Source of the DNA: an uncultured Spartobacteria bacterium
GTDB taxonomy: Bacteria; Verrucomicrobiota; Verrucomicrobiia; Chthoniobacterales; JAATET01
Direction of reading: 5' to 3'
NCBI GenBank assembly: GCA_938011325.1
Contig: CALLUD010000002.1
Location: forward strand, 94,489 to 158,488
DNA: 64,000 nucleotides
Part shown: piece by piece, positions 52,612-62,200 of the stretch
Position numbering within the stretch: the first letter of the stretch is position 1
Layout of the letters: each line of letters starts with the position of its first letter
Notes under the pieces: model-generated
The model's input: only the letters and a program-made list of their open reading frames with translations
Database searches by the model: none
What the model was told of the DNA's origin: nothing
Made by a program: the position numbers and the translations under genes

Positions 52612-52785
52612 ATGCTGAAATGGGCCATCGTCTTTGCCCTCGTCGCCGTGGTGGCGGGGTTGTTGGGGTTTGGCGGGATCGCCGGAGCGGCGGCGGGAAT
52701 CGCCAAGCTTCTCTTCTTCCTCTTCCTCGCAATCGTCGTTTGCCTGGTCATCGCAGGCATCTTCGTCGGGAAGAAGGTCACGTAG
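52612..52785 (+). CDS. Small membrane protein of the DUF1328/YtjA family
   Basis: The 57-residue protein is nearly all hydrophobic: MLKWAIVFALVAVVAGLLGFGGIAGAAAGIAKLLFFLFLAIVVCLVIAG. This matches the UPF0391/YtjA (DUF1328) family of two-helix inner-membrane proteins. The function is unknown; some members respond to stress. It is on the strand opposite to its neighbours with GAGAAAGGAA some 8-17 bp upstream. Confidence 0.9.
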   Translation: MLKWAIVFALVAVVAGLLGFGGIAGAAAGIAKLLFFLFLAIVVCLVIAGIFVGKKVT

Positions 52786-52824
52786 GCAGCACTGTCAACC
52801 GTTGTGGCCGGCGTGCAACGCCGG

Positions 52825-55800
52825 TCACTCGTGCGGCTTGCGGTCCAACGCCCGGGCGAGGAAGGGAGCCGTGCGGCTTCGCCTGCTCTTTGCGACCTGC
52901 TCCGGGGTTCCCTCGGCAACGATCGTGCCGCCCGCGTCGCCGGCCTCCGGACCAATGTCGACGATGTAGTCGGCCTCGGCCATCACGTCGAGATGGTGCT
53001 CGATGACGACCACCGTGCCGCCTTCATCGACGAGGCGGTGCAGAACGGCGATGAGATTTGCGACGTCGGCGGTGTGGAGTCCAATGGTCGGTTCCTCGAG
53101 CACGTAGAGCGTCGATTTGCCGATGCGTGTCGTGCGGATGGCTTCGCCCTTTGGCGTCGCGCGGCGGGCGAGCTGTGTGACGAGCTTGATGCGCTGCGCC
53201 TCGCCGCCGCTGAGGGTCGGGCTCGGTTGCCCCAGCTGCAAATAACCGAGTCCTGTCTCGACGAGCAGATCAAGGGATCGGCGGATCTTCGGATGTGCCC
53301 CGAAGAATTCCGCAGCCTGCTCGACGGTCATCTCCATGACGTCGCCGATCGAGCGGCCGTTGTATTTCACCTCCAGTGTTGAGGGATTGTAGCGCTTCCC
53401 GTGGCATTCCTCGCACGGCATGTAGGTCGTGGGCAGGAAGCTCATCTCGAGTTTGATGACGCCCTGGCCGAGGCAGTTTTCGCAGCGGCCGCCTTCGTTG
53501 TTGAAGGAAAACCGGCTGGCGGTGTAGCCCCGAAGCCGTGCCTCCGGGAGCTGGGCGAAGACGTTCCGAATTTCGTCGAGCACCTTGATGTAGGTGGCGG
53601 GAGTCGATCGGGAGGTTTTTCCAATTGGCGACTGATCGACCTCCAGCACGGCGCCGAGGCCTTCCAGGCCGGAGATGGCACGCCAGTCCGTCGCAGGGGT
53701 GCGGCGCTTGCGCTGGCGGGTGAGCCCGTCCCGCACGGCGGGAACGAGCACGCCACGGATGAGACTGCTTTTGCCCGAGCCGGAGATGCCCGAGACCACC
53801 GTGAGGCGGTTCAGCGGAATGCGGACATCGACGTTCTTGAGGTTGTGCAGGGTCGCGCCTTCGAGCGCGATCCACCCGGGCGCCGTTGCGAGGCTGCGAC
53901 GGGAACCGGAGAGCGGATGTCTCATCGGCTCACGCAGGTAGCGCGCCGTGAGGGATTCCGGATGCTGCATGACCTCACGCACGGAGCCCGATGCGACCAC
54001 CTGACCGCCGCGACTTCCGGCACGCGGGCCAAGATCAATGAGGTGATCCGCACGCCGCATCGTGTCCTCGTCGTGTTCGACGATGACAAGGGAGTTGCCG
54101 TTCTTCGAGAGCTGGACGAGGGCGTCGAGGAGGCGGTCGTTGTCGCGCGGGTGAAGGCCAATCGTCGGCTCGTCGAGCACGTAGAGCACGCCGCGCAGGT
54201 TCGATCCGAGCTGCGCTGCGAGGCGGATGCGCTGCGATTCGCCGCCGGAGAGGGTCTTCGCCGCGCGGTCCAGGCTGAGATAGTCGAGGCCGACCACGTT
54301 GAGGAACTGCAGCCGCTGCTCGATCTCGGCGACAATATCGGCGGCGATCGGTTTCTCCGCAGCGGTGAAGCGGAGCTTTTTCAACAGCTCAAGAGCTTTC
54401 GACGCCGGTGCGGAGATGAAATCGGTGACGACGTGGTTTTTCACCCGCACGGCGCGGGCTGCGGCATTGATCCGCGCGCCGTGGCATTCCGGGCACGGCT
54501 CGGACTCATCCGGGTCGAGCGATTCGAAACTGCGTTCCTCCGCGAGATCGGCCTCGAGCTGGGAGTCGAATTCCTTGCCGCCGCCCTGCCGCCGCCAGAC
54601 CTCGCCAAACCCGCGGCAATGCTCGCACCAGCCGTGCGGGGAATTGAACGAGAACATGCGCGGATCCAGTTCCTCGAAGGCGAGCCCGCAGCTCGGGCAG
54701 TTCATTTCGGAACTCAGCACATGAGCCTGCTTGCGATGGTCAATCACGCGCGCGGTGCCCTTGCCGATTGTCAGTGCCTGCTTCACGAGCTTCGAAGCTT
54801 CCTTGAGATTGCTCTTCGTGATTTCGCCAATGAGCACGTCGATCGTGTGCTCGCGGAAACGCTCGAGTTTCTGGAATCCGGCGGTTGGCGTGAGGCGTCC
54901 GTCCACCAGCAGCGTGGTGAACCCGTTGCGCTCGGCCCATTGCGCGACCTCGACGTGGAATCCCTTGCGTGCCTTGACGAGCGGCGCAAAGAGCTGGATG
55001 CGACCTCGTTTGGCCAGCGCTTCGACCTGACCGGTGATCGCGCTGTGCGTTTGCGTGACGACCGGCACGTCGCAGTTCGGGCAGTATTGCGTGCCGAGCT
55101 TTGCGAAGAGGAGGCGGAGGAAATGGTAAACCTCGGTAACGGTTGCGACGGTGGACTTGCCGCCGCCGCGAGTGACGCGCTGCTCGATGGCGACACTTGG
55201 TGGCAGACCCTCGATCGAATCGACCTCCGGCTTTTCCAATTGCTCGACGAACTGCCGCGCGTAGGGCGACATGCTGTCGAGGAAGCGTCGCTGGCCCTCG
55301 GCAAAGAGAATGTCGAACGCGAGCGTCGATTTGCCCGAGCCGCTCATGCCGGTGATCACGACCACCTTGTCGCGCGGGATCTCGAGGGTGAGGTTTTTGA
55401 GATTGTGCTCCCGAGCGCCACGAATGCTGATGGATCTCGACGACGCGCCATTGACCGAGGGGAGATAGGATGCCGGCGCATCCTGCACGCGCGGAGATTT
55501 GCCCGCGAGCAGCGGAGCGAGAAATCGACCGGTATGTGACGCCTCCACCCGGGCGACTTCCTCGGGAGTGCCTTCCGCGACGAGCTTGCCGCCTCCGTCG
55601 CCGGCTTCGGGACCAAGGTCCACGATCCAGTCGGCGGATTTGATCACTTCGAGGTTGTGCTCGATGACGAGCAGCGAATTTCCCTCGTCCACGAGCCGTT
55701 GAAAGACTCGCAGCAGCTGCGCGATGTCGTCGATGTGAAGGCCGGTGGTCGGCTCGTCAAAGATGAGAAGCGCGGTTTCGTCCTGCTTCTCGACGAGGTG

Positions 55801-58299
55801 ATTCACGAGCTTGAGGCGCTGGGATTCCCCGCCCGAGAGCACGTTCAACGGCTGCCCGAGGCGCAGATAGTCGAGGCCGACATCGGCCATGAGCTGCAGC
55901 GGGCGGGTGATCGAACCGTTCTTTTCCCGCGTTTTGAAAAACTCGATCGCCTCGCGCACGGTCATCTCGAGCACGTCGTGGATCGACATGTCATCGATGC
56001 GAATGTTGAGCACGTGCGGCTGATAGCGCTTCCCTTCGCACTCCGGGCAGCGGAGGAAAAGGTCGCTGAGAAACTGCATCTCGACCTTTTCGAAGCCGAG
56101 CCCGGCGCAGCGTTCGCAGCGGCCATTGCCGGAGTTGAACGAAAATGACCCGGGCGTGAGGCCTGCCGTGATGGCGTCCTGCGTCGCTGCGAAGAGCTGG
56201 CGAATCCCGTCAAACGCGCCGGTGTAAACGGCCGGCGTCGAGCGCGGGCTGCGCGCCAGCGGCGACTGGTCCACCATCACGATGTCCTCGATCTCCTCGG
56301 CGCCGTCGATCGATTCGACACGGCCCGCGGCCTCGAATTCATCGCCTTCGTTGGCGACGAGATTTCGATACAGGACGTTGTGAACGAGCGTCGACTTGCC
56401 CGAGCCGGAGACGCCGGTTACGCAGCAGAAGACGCCAAGGGGAATGCGAACGTCGAGATTCGAGATGTTGTGGAGTTCGACGCCCTTGAGATGGATGAAT
56501 CGCCTGGGGTTGCGGCGCTTTTCCGGAATGGGAATGGACCGCTCGCCTCGCAGATAGGAGCCGGTGAGCGATGACGCCGGAATGTCGCGCGTGGGGCCGG
56601 AATAGGTGAGTTCGCCGCCGAGATTGCCGCGGCCGGGGCCGATGTCCACGAGATGGTCGGCGGCACGGATGATCGCCTCCTCATGCTCGACGACGAGGAG
56701 CGTGTTTCCCTTGTCCCGCAGCGCCTGCATGATTTCCAGCAGCCGCGCGGTGTCTCGGGGATGCAGGCCGACGCTGGGTTCGTCCATGACGAACAGCGCG
56801 TTGACCAGCGAGGCGCCGAGGCACGTCGTGAGATTCACACGCTCGATCTCTCCGCCGGAAAGAGTGCGTGTCGGGCGGTCGAGGCTGAGGTAGCCGAGGC
56901 CGACGGCATCGAGATACCGAAGCCGCGAGCGGATCTGGTCGCGAAGCAACACGGCGCTCGGATCCTCCTCGGACAATTCGACTTCCTCGAAAATTTTCGC
57001 GAGGCGCTTGATCGAAAGTCCGGCGATTTCGGGCAGGGTGAGGTGCGACGGCTCGAGGCGGAAGTTCAACGTCTCCGGCTGGAAACGGCCGCCCTTGCAG
57101 GTCGGGCAGGGCTGGTAGCTGCGGTAACGCGAGAGCAGCACGCGGATGTGCATCTTGTAGGTGCGTGCCTCGAGCCATTCGAAATAGCCCTTCACGCCAT
57201 ACCAGCCGCCGGATTCCCAAAGCTCCTCCGCGGACGTGTCGACGCTCGTTTCACCTTCGATGACCCATCGTTGCTCCCGCTCAGGGAGGTCCTGGAACGG
57301 CGTGAAGATGTCGATGTCGCGGGCGCGCGCGGCCTTGATGAGATCGTCCTGGCACTCGCGGCTGTGGCCCGACTGGAATGGCCGGATCACCCCGTCGGCG
57401 AGGCTTAGCGACCGGTCGGGCATCACGCGGTCGTAATCGATGCCGATGACGCGACCGAAGCCGCGGCAATCCGGGCAGGCGCCGAGGGGGTTGTTGAACG
57501 TAAACAGGCCCGGCGAGGGCGGACGGATGTTGATGTCGCAATGCGCGCAGTGCCAGCCGGAGGAATACGGGTGGGCATCGCCGGTCACCGGCTGGAAAAC
57601 GGAGACCTTTCCCTGGCCGAGCCGCAACGCGGTCTCGATGGCCTCGGAGAGGCGGGAGCGATTTTCCGGAGAGACATCCACGCGGTCCTGGATCACGTGA
57701 ACGATTCCCGGCAGCGCGGCCCGGGTGGGGGGCTCATCGGTGCGGACAATGTCGCCGTAGAGGAGGATGCGGAGAAATCCCTGCTGCTGGAGAAACGCGT
57801 GGAAATCCGCCGGGCTGGTCTTCGGCGGGACGGGAATCCCGAAGGTCACCAGCACCTGCCGGCCGGCGAAATCCTTCAGCACGTGCTCGACGATCGACTG
57901 CGCCGTCTCGGGTCGCACCGGTCGCTGGCACTCCGGGCAATACGCCTTCGCAGCGCGCGTGAAGAAGAGCTTCAGGTAGTCGTTGATCTCGGTGATCGTG
58001 CCGACGGTCGAGCGGGTGGAGCGGACGTGATTGGCCTGCTCGATGGCGATGGCCGGGGGAATGCCGTCGATGGAATCCGCTTGCGGCTTGTCCATCCGGT
58101 CGAGGAACTGCCGCGTGTAGGGGCTGAATGTCTCGACGTAACGCCGCTGTCCCTCGGCGTAGATCGTGTCGAATGCGAGGCTGGATTTTCCGCTGCCGCT
58201 GGGGCCGGTTACGACAATGAGATTGCCGAGAGGGAGATCAAGGTCGATGCCCTTGAGGTTGTTCTGACGGGCACCACGAATACAAATGCAGTTCGACAC
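52825..58299 (-). CDS. uvrA: Duplicated UvrA excinuclease ATPase subunit (tandem fusion)
   Basis: The 1824-residue protein contains two full UvrA units end to end. Four Walker A motifs are visible: GPSGSGKS (about 32), GVSGSGKS (about 630), GMSGSGKS (about 985) and GISGSGKS (about 1505), each followed later by an LSGGE signature (ERVNL, SQRLKL, SQRIRL, AQRIKL). Zinc modules with CxxC pairs occur in each half (for example RCERCAGLGF with RCPECEGKRY, and RCENCLGQGV with PCEECHGKRY). Ordinary UvrA is about 940-960 residues. Chlamydiae also carry a doubled UvrA, so this points to the PVC superphylum. A GTG at 58299 is used, preceded by AAGGTAGGG. It recognises DNA damage with UvrB in nucleotide excision repair. 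Confidence 0.96.
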   Translation of the reverse strand: MSNCICIRGARQNNLKGIDLDLPLGNLIVVTGPSGSGKSSLAFDTIYAEGQRRYVETFSPYTRQFLDRMDKPQADSIDGIPPAIAIEQANHVRSTRSTVGTITEINDYLKLFFTRAAKAYCPECQRPVRPETAQSIVEHVLKDFAGRQVLVTFGIPVPPKTSPADFHAFLQQQGFLRILLYGDIVRTDEPPTRAALPGIVHVIQDRVDVSPENRSRLSEAIETALRLGQGKVSVFQPVTGDAHPYSSGWHCAHCDINIRPPSPGLFTFNNPLGACPDCRGFGRVIGIDYDRVMPDRSLSLADGVIRPFQSGHSRECQDDLIKAARARDIDIFTPFQDLPEREQRWVIEGETSVDTSAEELWESGGWYGVKGYFEWLEARTYKMHIRVLLSRYRSYQPCPTCKGGRFQPETLNFRLEPSHLTLPEIAGLSIKRLAKIFEEVELSEEDPSAVLLRDQIRSRLRYLDAVGLGYLSLDRPTRTLSGGEIERVNLTTCLGASLVNALFVMDEPSVGLHPRDTARLLEIMQALRDKGNTLLVVEHEEAIIRAADHLVDIGPGRGNLGGELTYSGPTRDIPASSLTGSYLRGERSIPIPEKRRNPRRFIHLKGVELHNISNLDVRIPLGVFCCVTGVSGSGKSTLVHNVLYRNLVANEGDEFEAAGRVESIDGAEEIEDIVMVDQSPLARSPRSTPAVYTGAFDGIRQLFAATQDAITAGLTPGSFSFNSGNGRCERCAGLGFEKVEMQFLSDLFLRCPECEGKRYQPHVLNIRIDDMSIHDVLEMTVREAIEFFKTREKNGSITRPLQLMADVGLDYLRLGQPLNVLSGGESQRLKLVNHLVEKQDETALLIFDEPTTGLHIDDIAQLLRVFQRLVDEGNSLLVIEHNLEVIKSADWIVDLGPEAGDGGGKLVAEGTPEEVARVEASHTGRFLAPLLAGKSPRVQDAPASYLPSVNGASSRSISIRGAREHNLKNLTLEIPRDKVVVITGMSGSGKSTLAFDILFAEGQRRFLDSMSPYARQFVEQLEKPEVDSIEGLPPSVAIEQRVTRGGGKSTVATVTEVYHFLRLLFAKLGTQYCPNCDVPVVTQTHSAITGQVEALAKRGRIQLFAPLVKARKGFHVEVAQWAERNGFTTLLVDGRLTPTAGFQKLERFREHTIDVLIGEITKSNLKEASKLVKQALTIGKGTARVIDHRKQAHVLSSEMNCPSCGLAFEELDPRMFSFNSPHGWCEHCRGFGEVWRRQGGGKEFDSQLEADLAEERSFESLDPDESEPCPECHGARINAAARAVRVKNHVVTDFISAPASKALELLKKLRFTAAEKPIAADIVAEIEQRLQFLNVVGLDYLSLDRAAKTLSGGESQRIRLAAQLGSNLRGVLYVLDEPTIGLHPRDNDRLLDALVQLSKNGNSLVIVEHDEDTMRRADHLIDLGPRAGSRGGQVVASGSVREVMQHPESLTARYLREPMRHPLSGSRRSLATAPGWIALEGATLHNLKNVDVRIPLNRLTVVSGISGSGKSSLIRGVLVPAVRDGLTRQRKRRTPATDWRAISGLEGLGAVLEVDQSPIGKTSRSTPATYIKVLDEIRNVFAQLPEARLRGYTASRFSFNNEGGRCENCLGQGVIKLEMSFLPTTYMPCEECHGKRYNPSTLEVKYNGRSIGDVMEMTVEQAAEFFGAHPKIRRSLDLLVETGLGYLQLGQPSPTLSGGEAQRIKLVTQLARRATPKGEAIRTTRIGKSTLYVLEEPTIGLHTADVANLIAVLHRLVDEGGTVVVIEHHLDVMAEADYIVDIGPEAGDAGGTIVAEGTPEQVAKSRRSRTAPFLARALDRKPHE

Positions 58300-58340
58300 A
58301 CCCTACCTTACGTTACGGATCAAGGGGGCGGTCGCCCGCG

Positions 58341-58646
58341 TCACTTCATGGATTCCGTGCGAAGCAGGACGCGCTGGCGCATGACTTTTCCCGCCTTGAA
58401 CTTTACGGTGGCTCGAGCGGGAATGACGACGTCGGTCTCGGGTTTGTTCGGGTTTCTTCCCACGCGGGACTTGGTTAATCGCACCTCGAACACGCCGAAG
58501 TTGCGAAGTTCCACGTTCCGCCCTTCCGCGAGCGCGTCGGTGATGTAATCGAGCGTCTTCTGCACGACGTCGAAAACTTGCTGCTGCACCAACCCCGTCT
58601 CATTACTGATTCGGACGACCAGATCCCTTTTCGTCAGATTTCCCAT
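58341..58646 (-). CDS. HU/IHF-family DNA-binding protein
   Basis: The 101-residue protein has the HU family pattern: TKRDLVVRISNETGLVQQQVFDVVQKTLDYITDALAEGRNVELRNFGVFEVRLTKSRVGRNPNKPETDVVIPARATVKFKAGKVMR, including RNP-type arm tip NPNKP and the beta-arm proline region. The arm reads RVGRNPNKPE, typical of IHF-alpha/HU-like members. It bends DNA non-specifically or semi-specifically. It is upstream of uvrA on the same strand, 41 bp away, which is suggestive but not conserved context. Confidence 0.95.
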   Translation of the reverse strand: MGNLTKRDLVVRISNETGLVQQQVFDVVQKTLDYITDALAEGRNVELRNFGVFEVRLTKSRVGRNPNKPETDVVIPARATVKFKAGKVMRQRVLLRTESMK

Positions 58647-58697
58647 GCCAGGTATCGTTAGGGTCTCAAAAAGCAAAAATCGGACCCACGCGCAAAC

Positions 58698-60404
58698 TCA
58701 AACGGAAATTCGTCCAGTTTGCGCAAGAATTTGACGCAGAACCCTCAATTCACGGGCAAAAACCTTGTTGAGGTGTCCAATTTTGACCTCCAGCCTGGCC
58801 GTCCAGTTTTGATCGCTGATGGCTCCCGGGGAGTTGAAACGATCCTCAGTGCCCAGAATGTCGGTGATCATCGGCACCGCCAGCCACGAGTTGGTCGCCA
58901 TGAGGCCGCGCATCGTGACCTCGTAGATGCGCTCGTCAAACGGGCCGGGCTCGAGGTCGGGAGCACCGGCGAATTTGAGCAGAGCGCGCATTTCCCGCAG
59001 GGCTAGGGCGGCGGCCTCGGGATCGTCGGACGCGGCATCGCGCGTCCAGGCGTTCCAGAACGTCTTCACCGGGGGATGGTCGTGCGTCGCGTAGGTCGCG
59101 AGCGAGAGGCGGGGATATTTCTCGCCGGGGGTGCAGGAGCCGTCCGGCTCGCGTTCCCATTGCGGGATCTTGAATCCGGGAATTTCCAGCCGCTCCAGGG
59201 TCGGGCGCACGTAAGGGGGGACCGTGCCGAGGTCCTCCGCGATCAGGCAATGCGGACCGGTTTCCTCGAGCATGATGCGGAAGAGCACCTCGCCGTGGCG
59301 GCGGTTCTTTTCCTCGTTTTCCGGCGTCGAGTCGTCGTTGGGGACGAAGCCGGGCAGGGGGCCTCCCGTGATGGCGCGCGCCTGCTCCTCGGTGAGGTCG
59401 ACGAACTGCGCGTTTTGCTCCGGCCGCCATGGAAAGCTGTAGATGCGGAAGAATCCCAGCGCGTGATCGACGCGGATGAGATCGAACAGCGTCTTCATGA
59501 TCCGCAGGCGACGGCGCCACCACGCGAAGTTGTCCTTCGACATGGCAAACCAGTCATAGAGCGGAAAACCCCAGTTCTGGCCCCACTGCTCGGTGAACCG
59601 GTCCGCCTTGAACACCTTTTCGGGTGGAGCGCCGCTCGATCGCGACAGGTCGAAAATCTCCGGTTCGCTCCACACGTCGCAGCTGTAGATGCTCACCCCG
59701 ACCGGCACGTCGCCCATGAGGGTCACGCCGATCGAGTCACAATACTCGCGCACCGCCCGCCATTGCGAGAAGGCGATCCACTGCACGTAGCGGTGAAATT
59801 CGCACAGCGCCTCCAACTGGGCGCGATCGTCACCTTCGAGCGAATCGCGCCATTGCGTGGCACCGGCGAGTGTCTGTTGCTCGGGAAGCCAGCCGGTGAA
59901 GACCTCCGACTCTCCGTTGAGCGACATGAGCGCGCGATACAGGACGTAGTTCTCGAGCCAGTCGGCATGACGGCTGGAAAATTCCTCCAGCTCGTTCAGT
60001 CGCTCGTCGCTGGCACTGGCGCAGAAATTTTCGTAGGCCGCGGTGAGGAGCTGCATCTTCAGCGCACGCACCTCCTGGTATTTCACCGGGCCGGAGCGAA
60101 GCGCCTTCAAATCGAACGCGCGGGTGATGCGCTTGAAATCGTCCTTTCGCAGGTCGGGAAGCTCCTCCGGCAGCGTGGAGATCGTGATCGGGTCGAGTGC
60201 GACCGAGCTGATGATGTTGTAGGGGCTGTTGTCCGAGCCCGCTTCATTCACGGGCAGGATTTGCACGAGCTTCAACCCGTGGCCGGCGGCCCAGTCCGCA
60301 AATTCACGAAGCGCGCGAATGTCGCCGATGCCGAGATCCTCCGAACCGCGAATGGCGAAGAGCGGGGCGAGAACGCCAGCGACGCGTTGGGCGGGAGTCG
60401 GCAC
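58698..60404 (-). CDS. malQ: 4-alpha-glucanotransferase
   Basis: The 568-residue GH77 enzyme transfers alpha-1,4-glucan segments. The N-terminal AGVLAPLFAIRGSEDLGIGDIRALREFADWAA is conserved, the nucleophile Asp sits in LIRVDHALGFFRIYSFPW, the acid/base Glu in LIAEDLGTVPPYVRPTLERLEIPGFKI and the third Asp in TYATHDHPPVKTFW. The GTG at 60404 overlaps no neighbour; the upstream membrane protein gene stops 71 bp before it. It probably acts in glycogen or maltose metabolism. Confidence 0.95.
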   Translation of the reverse strand: MPTPAQRVAGVLAPLFAIRGSEDLGIGDIRALREFADWAAGHGLKLVQILPVNEAGSDNSPYNIISSVALDPITISTLPEELPDLRKDDFKRITRAFDLKALRSGPVKYQEVRALKMQLLTAAYENFCASASDERLNELEEFSSRHADWLENYVLYRALMSLNGESEVFTGWLPEQQTLAGATQWRDSLEGDDRAQLEALCEFHRYVQWIAFSQWRAVREYCDSIGVTLMGDVPVGVSIYSCDVWSEPEIFDLSRSSGAPPEKVFKADRFTEQWGQNWGFPLYDWFAMSKDNFAWWRRRLRIMKTLFDLIRVDHALGFFRIYSFPWRPEQNAQFVDLTEEQARAITGGPLPGFVPNDDSTPENEEKNRRHGEVLFRIMLEETGPHCLIAEDLGTVPPYVRPTLERLEIPGFKIPQWEREPDGSCTPGEKYPRLSLATYATHDHPPVKTFWNAWTRDAASDDPEAAALALREMRALLKFAGAPDLEPGPFDERIYEVTMRGLMATNSWLAVPMITDILGTEDRFNSPGAISDQNWTARLEVKIGHLNKVFARELRVLRQILAQTGRISV

Positions 60405-60475
60405 GTGGCGCTACCTATCCTGCGTGCCGGATTGCCGCAAGTCCGGACGTTCCCTGATTCTTCCGCGCGCCGTGA

Positions 60476-62200
60476 TCAGGGTTTCAGCGAATAGACGGTG
60501 ATCCGCTCGCCTTGTGCCACGATGGGAAGCTTCGTGGCCCAGTCCCTGGTGGAGGACGGATACCGCTTTCGCTCGGCATCGCTCCACACGAGGTAATCGA
60601 CGTCGAGTTTCTCCGCGCTCTCGCGCCAGCCGGGACCGCCGTTCATCAAGTTGTCCAGCTCGCGCATCATCGGCCGGTAATTCATGCCGTGACTCCACAG
60701 GTGGCCGTCGTAGCCGAGGGCGAGTTTGCGCCCGAGCACGAGGAGCGGGTGCCAGTATTCCGGCGCGCACGCGAAGCGGGCATCGGCCGGCAGATCATCG
60801 ACGACCGCCTGCGCCTCCCAGACCTGCGTGCGTTTGAAAACTCCGTAGCCGTTGCGTCCGTCGAGGCCGGCGACCAGGGAGACGGCGCCGGTGAAGAAAA
60901 GAACGAAGCACGCGACAATGCGGCTCGGCAGCGGCGAGGGGCGAATGACGTCGTTCCAGAGACATGGAGCGACGGCCAGCCAGCACCAGATGAAGATCTT
61001 CGTGTTGTCCCACGGCCACACGGCGAACGAAACCACCGTGCAGACGAGGAACATGACGGTGGCGGGAAGGACGAGTGCGAGTGTCTCGCGCGGACCTTTG
61101 ATCGCGGAATAAACGGCCAGTCCGGCCCACAGCACGAGATAGAGGCCGAAATTGTTCAACCAGAACCAGACGGGATGGGGCGGTTCCTCCCCGGCAGGGG
61201 CTTCATTTTGCATCCAGCCGGGGGCGAGGTGGATTCCGCCAGACACGGAAAACAGGTCGGTGACCACTGCTCCGCAGACAGCGGCGGGCAGGAAGGCCGC
61301 CGCGACGAATTTGAGGCAGTCGGATCTTGCCTCCGGGCCGGCTGCGAACGCGAAGATGCCGAGCAGTGCGATGCTCAGGTAGAGGAACGAATGGATGCTG
61401 TAGAGCGGCATCGTCGCGTAGAGCAGCAATGCGACCCACCACGGCAGCAGGGGCGTTTCACGGCGAAGGAAACGCGAGCGCCAGTCGTCGAGCAGGAAGA
61501 GGCCGGCGGGCAGCGCCATGAGAAAGCCGCGCTGGGTGACGAAGAGCGCGAGGAAAGGATTCTTCCATTGTTCGGCTCCCTGGAAGTCTTCGATGGCGGG
61601 GATCTTGCCCGCGAAAAGCTCCCGGAAGATCACGAAGCCCGCGAGCCCGCCGCCAAAGAGAAATGCCGCAATGGCGAATCCGCGACCCCAGCGCCAGAGC
61701 GCCGCAAGCGTGAGAGCGCTGCCGGCGAGGCCGACCCACACCAGCCCCTGCTCGACGGGCAGTCCGACGCGCAGCAGCAGGCTGTTCAGAAAATCGACGC
61801 CGATGGGATACGTGAGCGGGACGCCCGTGAAAATCGGACTCTCCGGCCAGAACGGGACCCCACTCGCGAAGTAGCGGATGAAGCCGAGGTGAAGCGGGAG
61901 GTCGCCGAGGTTGTTTACCGAGAGCACGAGAATCTGGTCGCCGTCGGGATAGATCAACCAGAGGAATGCGCGCAGGCTCGCGAGGGTGAAAACCCCGATG
62001 ACGACCCATTCGACGGGAGAAACACGCGCGGGAGCGCCGGAGGGGCGTGTTTGCCGAAAGGCGACGACACCAGCGGCAATGCCGGCGAGAAGGGAAATTA
62101 CCGCGACCCCCGCGGACAGGCTGCCGATGAGGCACGCGAGCGCAATGCCAAGGCCGACGGCGACCTCGGCCGCGGTGAGCAGGGCCACGGGACTCCTCAT
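60476..62200 (-). CDS. Large multi-pass membrane protein, unknown function
   Basis: The 574-residue protein from the ATG at 62200 (overlapping the upstream stop, ATGA) has about 12 hydrophobic segments with periplasmic loops rich in Trp and Pro, for example LGDLPLHLGFIRYFASGVPFWPESPIFTG and YPIGVDFLNSLLL. The C-terminal ~150 residues are soluble: AGLDGRNGYGVFKRTQVWEAQAVVDDLPADARFACAPEYWHPLLVLGRKLALGYDGH. The layout resembles GT-C-type glycosyltransferases (PMT/ArnT-like), but the usual DD motif near the first loop is not clear. It pairs with the Agl23-like gene upstream. Confidence 0.72.
   Translation of the reverse strand: MRSPVALLTAAEVAVGLGIALACLIGSLSAGVAVISLLAGIAAGVVAFRQTRPSGAPARVSPVEWVVIGVFTLASLRAFLWLIYPDGDQILVLSVNNLGDLPLHLGFIRYFASGVPFWPESPIFTGVPLTYPIGVDFLNSLLLRVGLPVEQGLVWVGLAGSALTLAALWRWGRGFAIAAFLFGGGLAGFVIFRELFAGKIPAIEDFQGAEQWKNPFLALFVTQRGFLMALPAGLFLLDDWRSRFLRRETPLLPWWVALLLYATMPLYSIHSFLYLSIALLGIFAFAAGPEARSDCLKFVAAAFLPAAVCGAVVTDLFSVSGGIHLAPGWMQNEAPAGEEPPHPVWFWLNNFGLYLVLWAGLAVYSAIKGPRETLALVLPATVMFLVCTVVSFAVWPWDNTKIFIWCWLAVAPCLWNDVIRPSPLPSRIVACFVLFFTGAVSLVAGLDGRNGYGVFKRTQVWEAQAVVDDLPADARFACAPEYWHPLLVLGRKLALGYDGHLWSHGMNYRPMMRELDNLMNGGPGWRESAEKLDVDYLVWSDAERKRYPSSTRDWATKLPIVAQGERITVYSLKP

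Noticed and set aside
52808..52824. 7-bp stem CCGGCGT/ACGCCGG between the DUF1328 gene and uvrA
   Set aside because: Three-base loop and no T-run on either strand; may be chance in GC-rich DNA.
53401..55539. About 710-codon plus-strand open frame
   Set aside because: Antisense within uvrA.
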